Source: Syngnathus acus
Taxonomy: Eukaryota > Chordata > Actinopteri > Syngnathiformes > Syngnathidae
Assembly: GCF_901709675.1 (NCBI RefSeq)
Contig: NC_051093.1
Location: forward strand, 4,671,053-4,735,052
Reading direction: 5' to 3'
Length of the DNA: 64,000 nucleotides
Shown: positions 33,068 to 52,509 of the stretch, one piece after another
Layout: the number at the start of each line of letters is the position of its first letter
Numbering within the stretch: position 1 is the stretch's first letter
Program-made: the position numbers and the translations under genes
The notes under the pieces: generated by a model
What the model was told of the DNA's origin: nothing
Database searches by the model: none
The model's input: only the letters and a program-made list of their open reading frames with translations

Positions 33068-36000
33068 TCAGAGGTCGTCGCACTCCAGGAAGTGGCTCCT
33101 TTGCAGCACCTTGATGTGGCGCTCGTAGATTTTGAGCGCGGGCCCCAGTCGGATGGAGAGGCCGGTCAGAACGTCGCTGCGTTGCATGAGCAGCAGCGAC
33201 TTGCCGTCGATCTCCTGTGGGCGGACAACCAATTTAGCTCCATAATGACCACGTGGACGTACGGGAACGAGCACCCACCTGCGTCCTGAAGGCCAGGGCC
33301 TGCTCTGGAAAGCCAGCATCGGCAAAGTAACTGGCCACGTCGGCCACCGTCCACTGCAGCAAGTTTTGACTCAACTTCTCTTTCTTCACCGAGCTGCCAA
33401 CGCAGAAAGACGACATGAATTTTGTTTCTACACATTATGAGAAGGTTGACGCTCGACTTACAGGTCGGCGCTTTTATCGTTGCCGTTCACGTGGACGCTC
33501 TCGGCTTGTGTCAAGGAGGCGAGCATTTCCGCGTTCTTTTTTAGAGTGCCTGTTGAGGGAACGCAGGGCTCAATCATACATTATAACTACTGCAAAGGAT
33601 AAAAAACTATGTCTGAATGGTGCCATGCTGTGAATGCACAATTGAATGCGCAGATGTTTAGTTTGTAAAACTAAACACACAGCAAAAATAATTAATTGAA
33701 GGCTACATTTTCCATAAGGGAGAAAAAAACCACTTTTTTTTTTATTGTGTTTTACTGCCCCCAGGTGGCCAACTCGTCCACACCAGAAGGCGTCGCAATG
33801 AATTAATCAAGCTGCAGTTTCTTTCTTCCTTTGTTTTCTTTTGACAAACTCACAGTCGTTCGACGATGACAGCACCTGCACTCTAACCTGGGACGCATCT
33901 CCGCTCCTCTCCTGTGTGACGGGAAAAAAAAAATCACGGAGAGAGTCAGGTCGGGTCGAGCAGGAAACAGGAAATGAACAGCAGAAACGGGTCCGTGTTA
34001 CCAGTTGCACGGCGTAGTCGGGTACCAGTTGGTCCAAGAGGGGGCTGCTGTCCTCCATCTTCTCCTCCTCCTTCAGGTTGTTCTTGGGAGCGCTCAGGCA
34101 GATGGCTACAGGGTGGACTGTCACTGGACATACTAACAACAGAGGCACAAATAAGTCATAAGTGTAGCAAATAATGACAATTTATAACGCCAAAAAGTGT
34201 ATTCTCAAACTACTTACTATTTTAAATAACCCGACACCTCCCGAAAGAATGTCCCCACTAGCTTAATGCTAAAGCTAATTAGCATCTACATTACGGCGCT
34301 TTAACTGCCTCCAGGTGGCGGGGACAACAGAAGGTACCTTTATCTGTGTGCATTCCAAGCTCCTGGCGCTCCACCGGGCAGCTGGCGACACCATTGGTCC
34401 CGTTGGCCAAGTTGTTGTATGTGAGGGACTTTGGGCTGGAAGCGGGCAGGGAGCTGGGCCTGGCGGTAGCCATTTGGAAGGAGATGACGCAATCCAGACC
34501 GGAGCCTGGGGCCGCACCAGGGCTGCGACCCGGGCCGGGAGCGGGACGAGCGTGAGAGGGCGAGCAGGGGGCGGACGCTGCTCGCAATACCGCCGACGTG
34601 GCCAAGCACACGGGGCCCGGTGAGGGGAAGGGTCCGTCCTGGCCGTCCCGGCTCTCGTCGCCCCCTTCCTCGTCCATATTGCTATCCGTGTCCATGGCCA
34701 TGGAGGTGTCGGCCTGGAAGAGTTAAGAGTGTATAAGAGTTCACTTTGCACATTCTGCATATGGCATATGACTTGTCAGGATTGTTTTGTTGCGTTTGCA
34801 TAAAATACATTTGGTCTGCAATTAGTGCAGTGTTCATTCTGGGTGGATGTTAGTCTATCAACAGATAGTTTTCTGTTTGTAAATGAACTGCTCTTTTATG
34901 TATACCATACTGTACGTCGTGTTCTTCCATCTGTACATTGCACGTTTTTTGTACAACTGTGGAAAGTATATTAAATGTTACTGAATGCGAGTAGCTCCTC
35001 TGCACGTTTGCTCGTGTAAAGGTAGCTCACTGAAGATGAAACTACTTTTTGGTTTCTGTTACTTGCCGTTTGCAAAACACGAACAACATGGTTGAACTGT
35101 GCTGTGCAGGTCCTGGAAGAAAAGCCTGCTCTTCCCCAGTGCGTTCAACCCGAAGGGATTGTTGACACGACTGCAGGGAGCTGACTATCCGAACGCGTCT
35201 GAAAAATACTCGTGCACATGTCGCAATTTGACCCCAGTGGAGGTAAATCATTAGCTGTGACTCACGAGCCACACAACTTTGGAGAAAGAAGGGAAAATAA
35301 CGAGTTGATGGGACGTTTCTTGTTCGACGGGGCGGCTCGTGAACGAGCTTCGCTGCTGCGTGTCGAGGAGCGCGCCTCGCCTCGCCGCATTTCACACAAC
35401 TTTCACTACCGCCCCTGAAAAAGCACCAACCGAGGATCGTGTGGCGCTAAAAACACACGCCGATGTGATCCTCGTCGGTGGATGCATTCATTCTTGATCG
35501 CTACAACGCAAGCGACAACATATAAAGAGCCGATGGGAGGTGGTTTGAGTTGTTTTTCGCACATTTCCTACGAAGTGCGCACTCAGTTCGAATGTCTCGC
35601 CATTGTGCGTGCGTGGTGCGAGCGAAGAGGGCGTTTTGTAGGAGGAGGAGGAGGGGGGGGGGGGCTTTGAAGCGACGCGCATGCAACCCTAATTTGGCGT
35701 TTGGACGCGTCCGTTATCGTACACGTCCCGTTCACACATTGGGTGATCCAATATATGTGTTTTGCATCACCTTTTTAAATTATTTTTACGGGGACTAACT
35801 CGACGTGATCACGGCTTAACCCACATCGGACGGACGGCCACGTCCATCCAGTCGAGCAAGCAAGCAAGCTTGTTGTTGTCGCTTACAATTACCAACCACT
35901 TTTACATGGAAATGCTCCGATAAATCAAAACACAGAACCGCGCTCTTTCAGTGTCCGATAATGCACACAGAGGGTTGCCGCGTCGCCTCGTCACGCGTCC

Positions 36001-37219
36001 ATCGATAAAAAAATAAAATAAAAAAAAGTGACGCAGATGGCACTTCACGGCAGTATAGCCACGGGATAAGTCGCTCAAATGTGACTTATTATAAAGTGGA
36101 TGGCGCGTTTGGGAGTAAGGGAGGAAGGTTTGTATTCTCGTCGAAGCTAAAACGTGTCTTAAAAACACATGACGCTGAAAAAAAAAGAAAAAGCAACAAT
36201 GTCCTCGCGTCTAGTGTATTTTTTGGCACTTTTTACATCTGAGTCCCTGGTTATTAACGTTATACGAAGACAAACGCGTATGCTGGATTGTGTCAAAATA
36301 AAGGCCGTTTTAGTGAGCTTGAACTTCAGTTGTTTAATTGTGAAACTCGACTTCGGGGTTTGACTCGCTTATTGAGGGCGAGCTTGACCGACGCCCGACC
36401 ATAAGCTCCACGAACGCTAAGTTTTGGGCTGGTTTTGAGCTCAAATAGCTGTTTCTGTCGAAAAGCACACCCTTTAAACAACTCGTGAGTGTGTTTGGCT
36501 GGATTTTAAGCATAAACGAGTGGGTAATGCGCGTTACTGTGCTCGCACGCGCACCTTCTCCCTCGCCCCCTCCACCTTCTCCTCCCTCCTTTCTGTCGTC
36601 CGCGGTAGCGCTCAACCGCCGCTCCCCGTTTGCGGCATTCCTTTTCTGGGTACACTCGCAAACCACTCCCCACGCAAGAAACATTAGAGACGCTTAGAGA
36701 TAATGTTTTAAAATAAAAAATAAATAAGGGATGCTGTGATGTGTTTTGTCTCCCCACCTGTGAAGGAATTACTTAATTGTAAAAAAAATAAATAAAAATT
36801 ACTACAACAAGAAAGAAAGAAACGTGACTTACCTCCTCCTCGTCGTCGTCGTCCGGGTCCGCGGGGCCGAGCGCGCTATCCCCGTTGCTCAAGTCCGAGT
36901 GACTGGCGTCGTTTACGGCCGCCACAGACGTCGCCGTTGCCGCCGCTGCTGCAGAAGACGCCGTCACGGCGTCGTCCTTTTTGCGGCACCTCCTTTGAAC
37001 CTTGGCGGCGTTCCGGTACGAAATGGAGCCCTTGTAGTTGACTTTGAGCACCGTCTGCTCGCGTATGAGCTTCTCCAGCTCGCCGCACGTTTGGTCGGGC
37101 TCGCACCCGTGACGCCGCCGGACCATTCGGCAGATTCGCTCCAAGTCCGGTCGGGCTTTTCGCGACCGCAGAGAGTCGATAGTGTCCAGTATCCACTCGC
37201 GGTACTTGGCGTCGGACAT
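33068..37219 (-). CDS. samd1: SAMD1, winged-helix and SAM domain chromatin reader
   Basis: Seven exons: 37219-36833, 34713-34338, 34132-34002, 33911-33854, 33549-33462, 33393-33279 and 33214-33068. They give 433 residues. The N-terminal winged helix (YREWILDTIDSLRSRKARPD, ERICRMVRRRHG, VNYKGSISYRNAAKVQ) is the SAMD1 domain known to bind unmethylated CpG DNA. The C-terminal SAM domain (WTVADVASYFADAGFPEQAL, QEIDGKSLLLMQRSDVLTG, RLGPALKIYERHIKVLQ) multimerises and partners L3MBTL3. In mammals SAMD1 guides KDM1A at CpG-island promoters. The low-complexity middle is shorter than in mammals and not proline-rich to the same degree. Exon 4 has an earlier possible donor at 33888/33887; only the donor after 33854 keeps the frame. 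Confidence 0.93.
34308..34321 (+). promoter_or_regulatory. CTCF-like motif in samd1 intron 2
   Basis: CCTCCAGGTGGCGG matches CCASYAGRKGGCRS at 13 of 14 positions, just beyond the exon 2 donor. Confidence 0.4.
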
Positions 37220-38560
37220 TTTCCTCCTCTTGTGTTATTAATTTTTTTGAGGGGGGGAGTGGGGGGTATAAGGGGGTGTCTTGCCTCTCTAGTGCGTTAG
37301 TTGCAGCGGCCGAGAAGCGGAAACCTTCGTCCGTACGCTTGCCTGCGTCTGGCTCGTGCGCTTAAGGTGGAACGGCTGAGTTCCAGGCCAAAAGTTTCGC
37401 CCTCCCTTTCGCTCGCTCGCACTGCTGGGTGGAGCTTACGGCGACGCGCGACTAAACAAAGTGGGGGCACGTTTAGCGAGTAAGAAAGTGAGCGGGAGGA
37501 CGGGTCGTAATCTCGTCACGCTACAACGTGTTTTGAATGACACATGACGCTCGGAGACAGTCGACAATGCTTCAGGTACGGCGTTTTAGTTTAACTCGCC
37601 GGTTGTGAAGCAGAACGTAACACAAACACGTCATTCCGGGACGACGTTTCAAAATGAATGGCACGACCCTGAAATTGTATTTCCAGTGACTTCAATTGTG
37701 AAAAACAAAGCAGTTCTTCTCCGGGTAATATCGGGCTAGCTTGCTCCACAGAGTCGACGCAGCCTGCGTCTACTGTGCGCTTAAGGTGGAACGGAAAAGT
37801 TAAACGGCACAAGTTTGTGTTGAAGCGGCCCACACGGCGACGCGTGACTAAAACAACGCGGCGGCACGTTTGGAGGCCTTGGTAATGGTTGTAATCTCGC
37901 AAGGCTAATACGTATCTGAAATAGACGTCGCGGCGAAAACGGTCAACATTAATGCATTTACACGATTTGCAGACTGTCTCCACTTCACGCTCCCTCGTTG
38001 ATAAGCTCAAGCTATTTCCGGCACGTCGCGTTAAAATAAAAGTCGAGAAGATACGGTCGCGTTGATGTATCTCGTAATGTGAAATCAAACGCAGCCGATT
38101 TCCGGGTTTGACACGCCAGATGCGTCCAAGTCGTTTCGCAGTCTCGCAAGCTTTCATTAAAACGTATTTGACTAAAAATGTGACGCTAGAAGACAAATGA
38201 TACAACAACGTCCGCTTGGCCTTTATTCTCACAGCGTTTTCCTCAAGACGATGCCCCTCGTTGGCATGCCCAGGTGGAAATAAACGCGCTTCCGGTATAA
38301 CGTACCAAAATAAAGGCTTAAAATATGATTTTGCATCGACGCGACCTAATTCTCATTCGTCACACAAGGACCACTTCCGGGTTAACACGCTAACTTAACT
38401 GTCGCCCCACTGTCAGATTCGCGTTACGCTGGCTGCCTCGCGCTAAAGGTAGACCGGCCGAGTTGCAGTCAAAAGTTTCGTCCCTCCCGCCCCATTGCGC
38501 TCCAGGACTGCGCATGTATACAACATGCGTGAAGCGCAGGACGCGTGAAAGGGGGAGTCA
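36050..38560. repeat. Degenerate, GC-rich repeated segments around the samd1 5' end
   Basis: Similar blocks recur. TGCGCTTAAGGTGGAACGG occurs at about 37358 and 37778, with a weaker match GCGCTAAAGGTAGACCGG at 38440. GGCGACGCG(C/T)GACTAAA occurs near 37439 and 37835. Text resembling AATCTCG...CTACAACGTGTTTTGAATGACACATGACGC occurs near 37510, 37890 and 38140 and, more weakly, 36130. The region is CpG-rich. Confidence 0.5.
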
Positions 38561-41500
38561 AAGTACTAATTTTAACGTTTTTTTGAAGGATGTGTAGCGG
38601 GGAGTTCTTGCGGGTCGGTTGCCATCACACTGTAACAAAGGCCATTTAAAGCAAAACACAACACGAGGCTGTGCTGGAAAACAGCATTGGGATGGGGGGT
38701 CTGCACACGGTACAACTTAATTCATTGTCGTGGCCTGAAAACCAATTTGTTAAGGACAGGGTGGGTGTGACTCCGTGAGAGTGGGGTCTGCATGCAAGAT
38801 TTCTTTTACGCCTTTTGCATGTCGTATAGCACACCATGCAACAAAATTTGACGTAAAAAAAAGGGTCTTGTGTAGCTCTCATTTAACTATTTACTGTAAC
38901 TGTACTGCATTTCAAAGTTGATGCTATATAAACGAAGTTTGGTTTTCTCCCATTTGTGGGGTCTTGATTTTTTATCTAACGAACGGATGGCCAATTGCAC
39001 ATCCAGTACTATCCTGGTCATTTCTATTTGGAGTAACGCAAATAGACGTGGTCAATTGCTGGTTGGCTAGAAAATGTACACAGAATGCGGACAGATTTGT
39101 CTTAACAAGTAAAACTTTATTAGAATTATACATTTTGCAAAATATGTTATGTATATATATATTTATTTTTTTAACCATTAAACTGTGTTCTAAGGGTATC
39201 TGTCAAGTTCTCCAGAAGGTAAGATAGTTAAGACTGTAAAGGCATTATAATATTCAGTATTGTCTCCCCCCCCCCCCACCCCAAACATTAGACTACACAA
39301 TCACTGTACCCGGGTCGTGAGAAGGAAAAAAAAAGTTTCACCATTTGTTTTTGTTTTTTTTATCTTTGGATTTTTTTTTTTTGAAAATACAATTAGAAAA
39401 TATGAACCTAAAACATGTTGGATGTAAAAAGAGTTATGTTTGAACATGGAAAGTTTATGTTTATGTTAATTTGAAGGCAAACAACCAGAGAAAAGTATTC
39501 TGTTCACTTATTATTTAGTGTTCATCTGATATACAATAATAACAATAGAGGCATGTGGCACGCAACAATATAAAAGCATCAACCCGGAAGGTGGATTGTT
39601 GCCTTTTCGTCTTAACATATTACATGTGCTCTCTTCAATGCGGTACATACATACAGTGTCTTCACATGAGTGGGGACCCCCAAAGTCCAATGTCCCAAAT
39701 AAGGGGCACTCGTGACAAAAAATATAACAATAGCGTTGCAAATTTGGAAATGAAACTCACTGTGGCAAAGTAAGTCGTCAGCTCAGCACAAGGTCATTAG
39801 CGTTATTTCATTTTGAACTCGCTGTCACAGTATTAAAAATGAGTGGAATCGTTTTTCTTTCTTGGTCATTCTGGTCATGGGTAATCTGCTAAAGTTAAGC
39901 TGAGGCAATGGAGTACCTCGCTGGTTGAAATTTGTTGTGCTTTTTTTTTTTCTTTTAAAGTTTGGCAACTATGCTATGAGGCTAACAATGCATGTAGACA
40001 AGACCTTGTTGGGGGGGTAAGAGGGGGGCTTTGAAATGACAATTTGGACTTTGGAGGTTCCACTGTATTGGAAAAAATAATTTGGGTCAAGATCCACGCT
40101 TTTTGTGACAACATCATGTATTGAATGTGTAAGTAAGCTCGTCAACGTAGCTTTACTAAATAGGAGAGAGAGAGAGAGAAAAGCTCACCGGATTACCGCG
40201 ACCTAAAAAAAAACCCAACAACATCAAAACATCATATTTTCTGAACAGCATTTGAAACCATCAGACATGTCGGGGGCATTCGTAATGAATTTCGTCCAGC
40301 GTTTGAGCTCCGTTACATTACGAGGCCATTAACTGACGACAGCCTGCATTGAAACCGATCACATTCATTTAAGAAAACAAACAAAACAGTTATGTCACAA
40401 AATGGAGCGACGCTAGTCCAAAGCAATGCACACGCATGGAAAGAAAGAAACACGGACGAGTCTAGCACCTCGGGCCTCGCACGGCGTGTGAGGGAGGACG
40501 GTAAGGGTACAAGCTTCACAAATCAACAAACCAGGGATCAGCACTGGTCTGCGATTGTCTTGCATCCAAAATTCAAATAACGATTGGACACTGCGGAAAA
40601 TCTTTCTGATCGGCGGCCATTTTAGGTTTTGTCAAGTCCTCCGAGAGCCAGATTCAATTGAGCAAATGTTACCAGCATTTCAGGGTCGGTTACATATTTT
40701 GGAGCAATAAAAAATACATACACACACAGGCACAATTCTCTGAACATATTTGCTACCCTTTTTTTTTTTTTTTTTATCCTTACAGAAAACCTTGCAATGC
40801 TTTGAGTTTTGTCAAATGGGGCAAAGTGGATGTCACAGCTATGAGAGTCAATGTTGAAAAATGTTCCCCATCATTTAGGCTTGCTCTCACAAGCATTCAA
40901 AGCCCTGTTGTAAAGCGCATCCATCGAGTCTTCGCGGAATATTTGTGGAATGTCGGAGTAAGTTGGAGTAAGCGGAGTTTTGAACATGAACCTCAGAGGT
41001 AACCACTTTCCCACCGTGCCGCTCATTGTGAAGCACATTTATTTGCAAACGGACAAATGTTCACTAGACGGTCAATGTAACGTTTTCATGGAAATGTTGG
41101 TTCATTCTGTTTACAATTTGGGGGTTGAATCCTTTTGAGTGCCTCTCTATATACAGTGGATAGAAAAAGTCTACACACCCCCTACTTCCAAGGATGTGCT
41201 CAGAATTAATCTCATTCAAAAAAAGTTAAATGGGAGTCAACACACACTTCTGATTAACCCCAAATTCGATTCACCAGGGGTGTGCAGACTTTTTATATCC
41301 AGTGTATATAATCAATATACACGTATTGTAAGGAATTTAAATAACCAAAGTGTTTAATCCAAATGTTAAACACCAAATAAAGACAAGCACAGATCAATAT
41401 AAAAAAAATGAGATCACCAGTAGGATTAAAAAAGAAGATGCAGTAAAGACGGATGTGAGAAACAAAAAAGAAATGCGTAGTTGGTGATAAATCTTTTCTG

Positions 41501-41963
41501 ACTCTAAAGCTTTACGTGGAGGCTATTTGTCTGACAGTGCTCTAACCGGTTGGCATGGCGATAGGCACATCTGTTGGACTCGGTATTGCTTGGACGCTTT
41601 TGGAGTGGGTGGGTGCGCGATTGTGGGGGCGGCGGGTTAACGAGACAATCAAGTCGCCGCTCAGAGAACGAGGGGGGGGGGGGGGGGGGGACAAGCAGAT
41701 TTGGTACCTTAACGACTCCTGATGACAACCCGGCCACGACGAAACACGCTTAGGGATGAACAGGTAACAGTTGGCATTAGAAATGAGAAAAAGGCAACAC
41801 TGCTGGTTGTGGTGGCTCTCTCCTTGCTGCTTGACCCGCGTCTCCCGTCTGGAGACGAAGGATTGGGGAAGGAAGGGGGGGGGGGGTTTACGAACAAGCA
41901 GTCCGCCCAATCCGCGCGTCCCACCCCCACAAGCCCAACTCTGGCAACGCATTAAATGGGAAC
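38561..41963. other. Long spacer between samd1 promoter and prkaca stop
   Basis: No coding exon found. AT-rich from 38.9 kb. It probably includes a long prkaca 3' UTR, a MITE at 41149-41310 and homopolymer G runs. Confidence 0.4.
41149..41312. mobile_element. MITE with ~30-bp inverted ends (fish mariner-like type)
   Basis: It begins ATACAGTGGATAGAAAAAGT CTACACACCCC and ends with the imperfect complement of GGGGTGTGCAGACTTTTTAT. Partial relatives appear at 53780-53812 and 62080-62105. Confidence 0.65.
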
Positions 41964-47895
<5,932 letters not shown>

Positions 47896-49390
47896 GATGG
47901 CAGCCTGTCAAGCGGACTCCTGGAGGTTCTGTAGCGACTTGGGTTGGCTTGACGATCACGCCGAGTAACAGTGCTCGATGAAGCTGTCCGGTTGCCCACT
48001 ACCTGACCGTTATCATTCTCGACAAACGGCTCGTGAAATATTCCCCGTCTTTCTGACGACCACTGTTTTCACGGACAACTTTTAAAACCGAGCCTTGTGC
48101 TACAGTTGGCTAAGGTTAGCACGCTAGCAGGCACGGCTAAGTGGGTGTTAGCTCGGGTTGCTTGTCAAATATTAAATTTTCAAAACAGCACTCGATTGGA
48201 GGTTTTGAAGCTATTCAGTTGAAGTAACGTATCCAAAGGTAGTCCAGGGTCATACAAAGAATAGTCGGCAGGCGCTTTTCGCTCCCCCAGTTTTTGACTA
48301 GCTGTTAGCCTGTTAGCGTCCCCAGTAGTCGCACACTGGCCTTGTCAAACCAGCCACTGTGTGTGTGGGCAGGCCCTTTCTTCTTTTTTTTCTGTGCAGA
48401 AACAAATACGGTATCCAGGTTAATTCCTCGTTCCGTCCACTCTTTTCTTTCTCATCCACGCACGCTTCGAATCCAGCCAGGCCGAATGCGGAGCCGACCG
48501 TCTAAGGGACAGTTCCCCAAATCAACAGAGCCTTTCCATTAATCTTTAGACCGCAAGGGAAACTCCAGTCATCCATCCACCGAGCAGCGCCCCTTGAAGG
48601 CTTCCGATTGGCTCATTGCAATGACAGGCATGGAGAGCCAGCGCGGATTGGACAGAACTTGACATGCGAAGTGGCTACGGATATGTGATTGGGCAGGAAC
48701 CCAGCTGTGTCCCGCCTACAAGGCCTGCCTCTAGCCAATAGATAGCCCGACCGTAAGGGGAGCTGTTGTTTTTCTACCTCCTAATTTACCGGTTGCTCGA
48801 ATTAATCAGTTTAAAATCTAGCGATTAACGAGTAATTATGTAGGAACTCAAAACAGTAACATTATTATCAGTGTTGAATTAATAGAAGCATTTCGTGCAG
48901 TCATAACAGCGACTGCTGCCCGATCCATCTGACTGGGCGTGACGTTGACAGGCTATTTTTAGCAACATGTGAAAACATACGGAATTACTCATAAATGTCA
49001 ATCTACAGCTACACATACGTGCATACACCATGACTCACAACACACAACTACAAATACATATTTTTATTTGGAACAAAAAATGGCAAATTAGAAAAAAACA
49101 CATGGAGAAAATAACAATTTCCCATCAGTGTGTCAACTTGCACAGCAAATATTGCCTTTTGGATGCAACTACAGTGCTGTCATTTTTTTAACGTGGTACA
49201 AATCTGCCATATGTGTGAGTGGTGGGAAGCAAATTGGAACCACATCCAATTATGTGGAATTTCCCCACACCTTTTGAAGCGCTTGAACTAGTAGAGCAAT
49301 TATAAGGCAATCGAGTCTGTACATTAGAATGACCCCCTCCCACCACCACCCTCCAAACTTGACAAAAAGAACAAATGAAACGAGACACGT
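47896..49390. other. prkaca promoter side and asf1b 3' flank
   Basis: The stretch 47896-48500 should hold the prkaca 5' UTR and promoter. The stretch 49060-49390 is likely asf1b 3' UTR. No other gene is seen. Confidence 0.4.
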
Positions 49391-50707
49391 CTATAAGCAG
49401 TCCATTGAGTTCTCTGGTAGTATTCCCAAAGGTGGGGCTTTGCCAGGAAGACAGGACGGCGGCAGCATGGAGTTGGAAGACGGGTCAACGTTCTCAGAGT
49501 CCTCCATTCTTTCGGCACAGCCTTCCCAGTTTATGTGGAACCTGGTGACGCGCGGATTCGATGCCAGGATGTTTCTCTGGAGCTGAACACAAGATCCAAT
49601 ATTTCAATATATTCTCAGCGGTGACCATGTGACTTTTGGAGATTAAAAATACATTCATGTCTAAATTGGTCCAACCTGTGTGTAGTCTGGTTTCATGGGC
49701 GGATTCTCACGGAGCTCCTGGTCTGTGTACTCGTTGTTGACATAGTAACCGATGCGGATGAACTCCTGGCCTCGGTATGTGCAGGTGATCAGCACGACGG
49801 TGACGCCTACGGCGTCGCTCTCTGGGATCAAGCCCGTCTTTGGCGCATCTGCCTATCAAGAAAAAACAAAAAAGGGTGAATGTGGAGAATATGGAATATA
49901 TTAAAAAATATTATTTGGGGGATTTTATTTGTTATTATTCATCTCCATTGTGTCAATTAAATACAATACGCAGTTAATTGTTGGAGCCATAGACTGGAAT
50001 AAAACACGACTATGACGTCACCTGGAACACAAACATATGTCGTCCAGCAGGTACTGGTCCAACCAGGACTGAGTCCAGGACTTGGTCATACTCTTCACTC
50101 TCTGCTGAGCCCACATAAATGATCTTCCACTCCAAGTCTGGACAAGCATAAAAACGATGTGATGTCATGTTACTCAGAAAGATGACGAAATTAGAGTAGA
50201 CCGATATTGACTTCAATAACTCCCATCATGGCTAAATGTCTGTTTGTGTTCATCAATTCTATTAATAAGGATGTTAGAGACTAATTCTGTCTCAACTTAC
50301 ATCTCGTCGACACCTCCTCTAACTTTGCATTAAAAGTTGGCCAGTAACTGGTTCCTTTTTTACAGCTTTAGAATAATCACAACTTTCTTACGATTCGATA
50401 CAACTTATTTGAACGCAATCGTCAAGTAAAGCTGCTTTTATTAAATTCTGGAAATGTACGCACGTACATTGCACATACATTTGAATCGAGTTGAGAAAGC
50501 TTGCAGGTATTTTCATGTGACCTGGTAAAAATTGCATTAAGTCAGCTAGCCGTTAGCGGCTAGCATTTAAGTGAGACCATGACAGTAGCGGTGCTCACCT
50601 TCGGGCAGGTCTTCCATGCACTCAAACGTTATTTCGAACTGGAAGGGGTTCCCAAACGGACTCGGGTTATCCAGAACGGCCACGTTCAACACCTGTACCT
50701 TCGCCAT
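49391..50707 (-). CDS. asf1b: ASF1 histone H3-H4 chaperone (ASF1B)
   Basis: Four exons: 50707-50599, 50137-50022, 49852-49676 and 49582-49391. They give 197 residues. The first 155 or so form the conserved immunoglobulin-like core: [40 protein letters not shown], the [20 protein letters not shown] stretch, and [20 protein letters not shown]. This core binds the H3-H4 dimer and delivers it to CAF-1 or HIRA for nucleosome assembly. The variable tail ([20 protein letters not shown]) is vertebrate-like. The B assignment rests on the prkaca neighbour. Intact. Confidence 0.95.
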
Positions 50708-52509
50708 CGTTGGAGTCGCCGAGCTTGTGCTAGCGTTAGCACGGTGAGGCTAAGCACAAAACAGGCGCTTCAAATACCTTTTTCCCGGGAAATCCTGAAA
50801 GCTCACTTGGCCGTCTGGCAAATCCACACGTCGAATTAATTTTAAACGACACCAGACTTCTTTTTTTTTTTTACACAACACAATATACGCAATTCAATCG
50901 CATCGTACAAAGGACTCTGTCTTTTTCTCCTTTTTTGAGCCCTAAATGTTTGGAGTAAGATGTTACCCGCTCTCCCGCCGCTTTGACAAGCTTACCCAAA
51001 ATGCCCTGCGCCGCCTCACCGAAAGACTTTAAACTTCCGGTTGCTTGCAACTGAAATACGCCCCTCTGTGGTCAACTGTGGAAGTACACTCATCAGACGA
51101 CGTGAGGCCGAGAACTGAATAGATTGAACCCTACTGACAATTTAAGCAATTTGGGGAGAATGTAAACATTTATTTAGCTACATTAATGTTGTTTGAGTTC
51201 CTAAGTATAATGTATTTTATTTTATAAGCATGCATTTTTAAACCCCGCCCACCTTCTGCAGTCCAGGGGAGATTAGGTGCAGATTAGGTTTTAGAGGTCT
51301 TGCTTGGCTGCAGGTTTTCATCCCGATAAATATTCCAGGAATGTCACCATCCATTTCCCCTGGGTGTAGAGCAGACATCCGCCTAATGAGGGTGCTGTTT
51401 GACGCATCCCATTTATTAGACACTAGGCAGGTTGCTAGGTGGTGAGGTTCAAAAGCAAATTGAGTCCAACAAGGAGAGAGCAAGAGAAAGATGGCTCGTT
51501 TCGAGAGCAAAAACAACCTATTCATTGAAATTTCTCACAACAGGTTTCAGTGAGATACTAGGCGCGTTTGTGTTGAGTGTAACTCGAGGCTGCTGTGCTC
51601 CACTAAACGGCGTTTTTTGAAGTGGACTTTGCACAAAGGAGGATCTGTGTTGGTGCACGGGCGAAGGAAGCGACGAAGGTGCGCTCAGGTAATGTAACAC
51701 CGAGCAGGGTCACGTGATCGACGCTCAAAACCGCTTTCCCTAAAGAGGATGTGAGCGAGCACACCGCTCGCTCTTGAAGCAGGTGCTTTTTATTCTTATT
51801 CTCCTTATTATTTTCATTCCTATTGGGACGCGTTGAAAACAAGATTTGATTGTCCGTTTACAGCCCGACCGATTGAGGTTTGTGTCATTTATTCTCTAAT
51901 AAATATATATTTGTACATGTTTAATATGCACGGCTTTATTTGAGTGACTCACACACGTTTAAGAAGTAACTGTTCCATATTAAACTAAAAGAAAAGGTTG
52001 AATATCTTAATTTCCGTTTATTCAGTTGATTTGAGTACAGAATGAACTTTTAAAAGCTTCTCCACTATTAACGTGACCACCATTCAAAGCAAAAATGAAC
52101 ACTTTTCAAGAGGGGAAGTCAAACTAAAGAACAGAGAAGCTGTGTTGATGTGGCTGCATAAGTGTGTACACCCTCTCATCAATGTAGTAGTTGTGACTGT
52201 GTTTAGGATTAACAAATCAAACTAAAAATCATATCACATTAACATTGCCAAAAGTTTTCTTCTGGATTACATAGTTGTGGTTTTGACTTGTACCCTTTTG
52301 TGTCAAAAAGACAGGTTGTCCACCTTTGTGGACTGATTTTATCTTTGGTGGTTTTGCGGTGATTAAGCCTGACTCACTGCTTGTTCCTCGTCTCTGTTTA
52401 AAATAGTCATCGGAAGCACATTGGTCTCGGCAGCATTTGTCAGCAGATGGACCCCAGCTGATGCCAGCCAGACCCGGTCCGTGCCTGCGCACCTGGCCCG
52501 GTTCTAGAC
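50708..52509. other. Divergent spacer between asf1b and crb3
   Basis: A 12-bp palindrome TTTCCCGGGAAA is at 50781-50792, in the asf1b 5' flank. GC-rich promoter sequence continues to about 51060. A possible crb3 non-coding first exon ends near 51689 (GCGCTCAG then GTAATG). The stretch 52020-52430 resembles a degraded MITE. Confidence 0.4.

Noticed and set aside
33888-33911. 24-bp version of samd1 exon 4 using donor at 33887
   Set aside because: The donor sequence is plausible but puts the next exon out of frame with an early stop; the 58-bp version keeps the frame into the SAM domain.
36824-37300. 158-codon + strand ORF rich in Arg/Val over samd1 exon 1
   Set aside because: Antisense to the winged-helix exon; composition reflects GC-rich complement.
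41671-41690. Long G runs here and near 42228, 57250 and 62594
   Set aside because: Simple homopolymers prone to length error; no G-quadruplex spacing pattern beyond the run itself.
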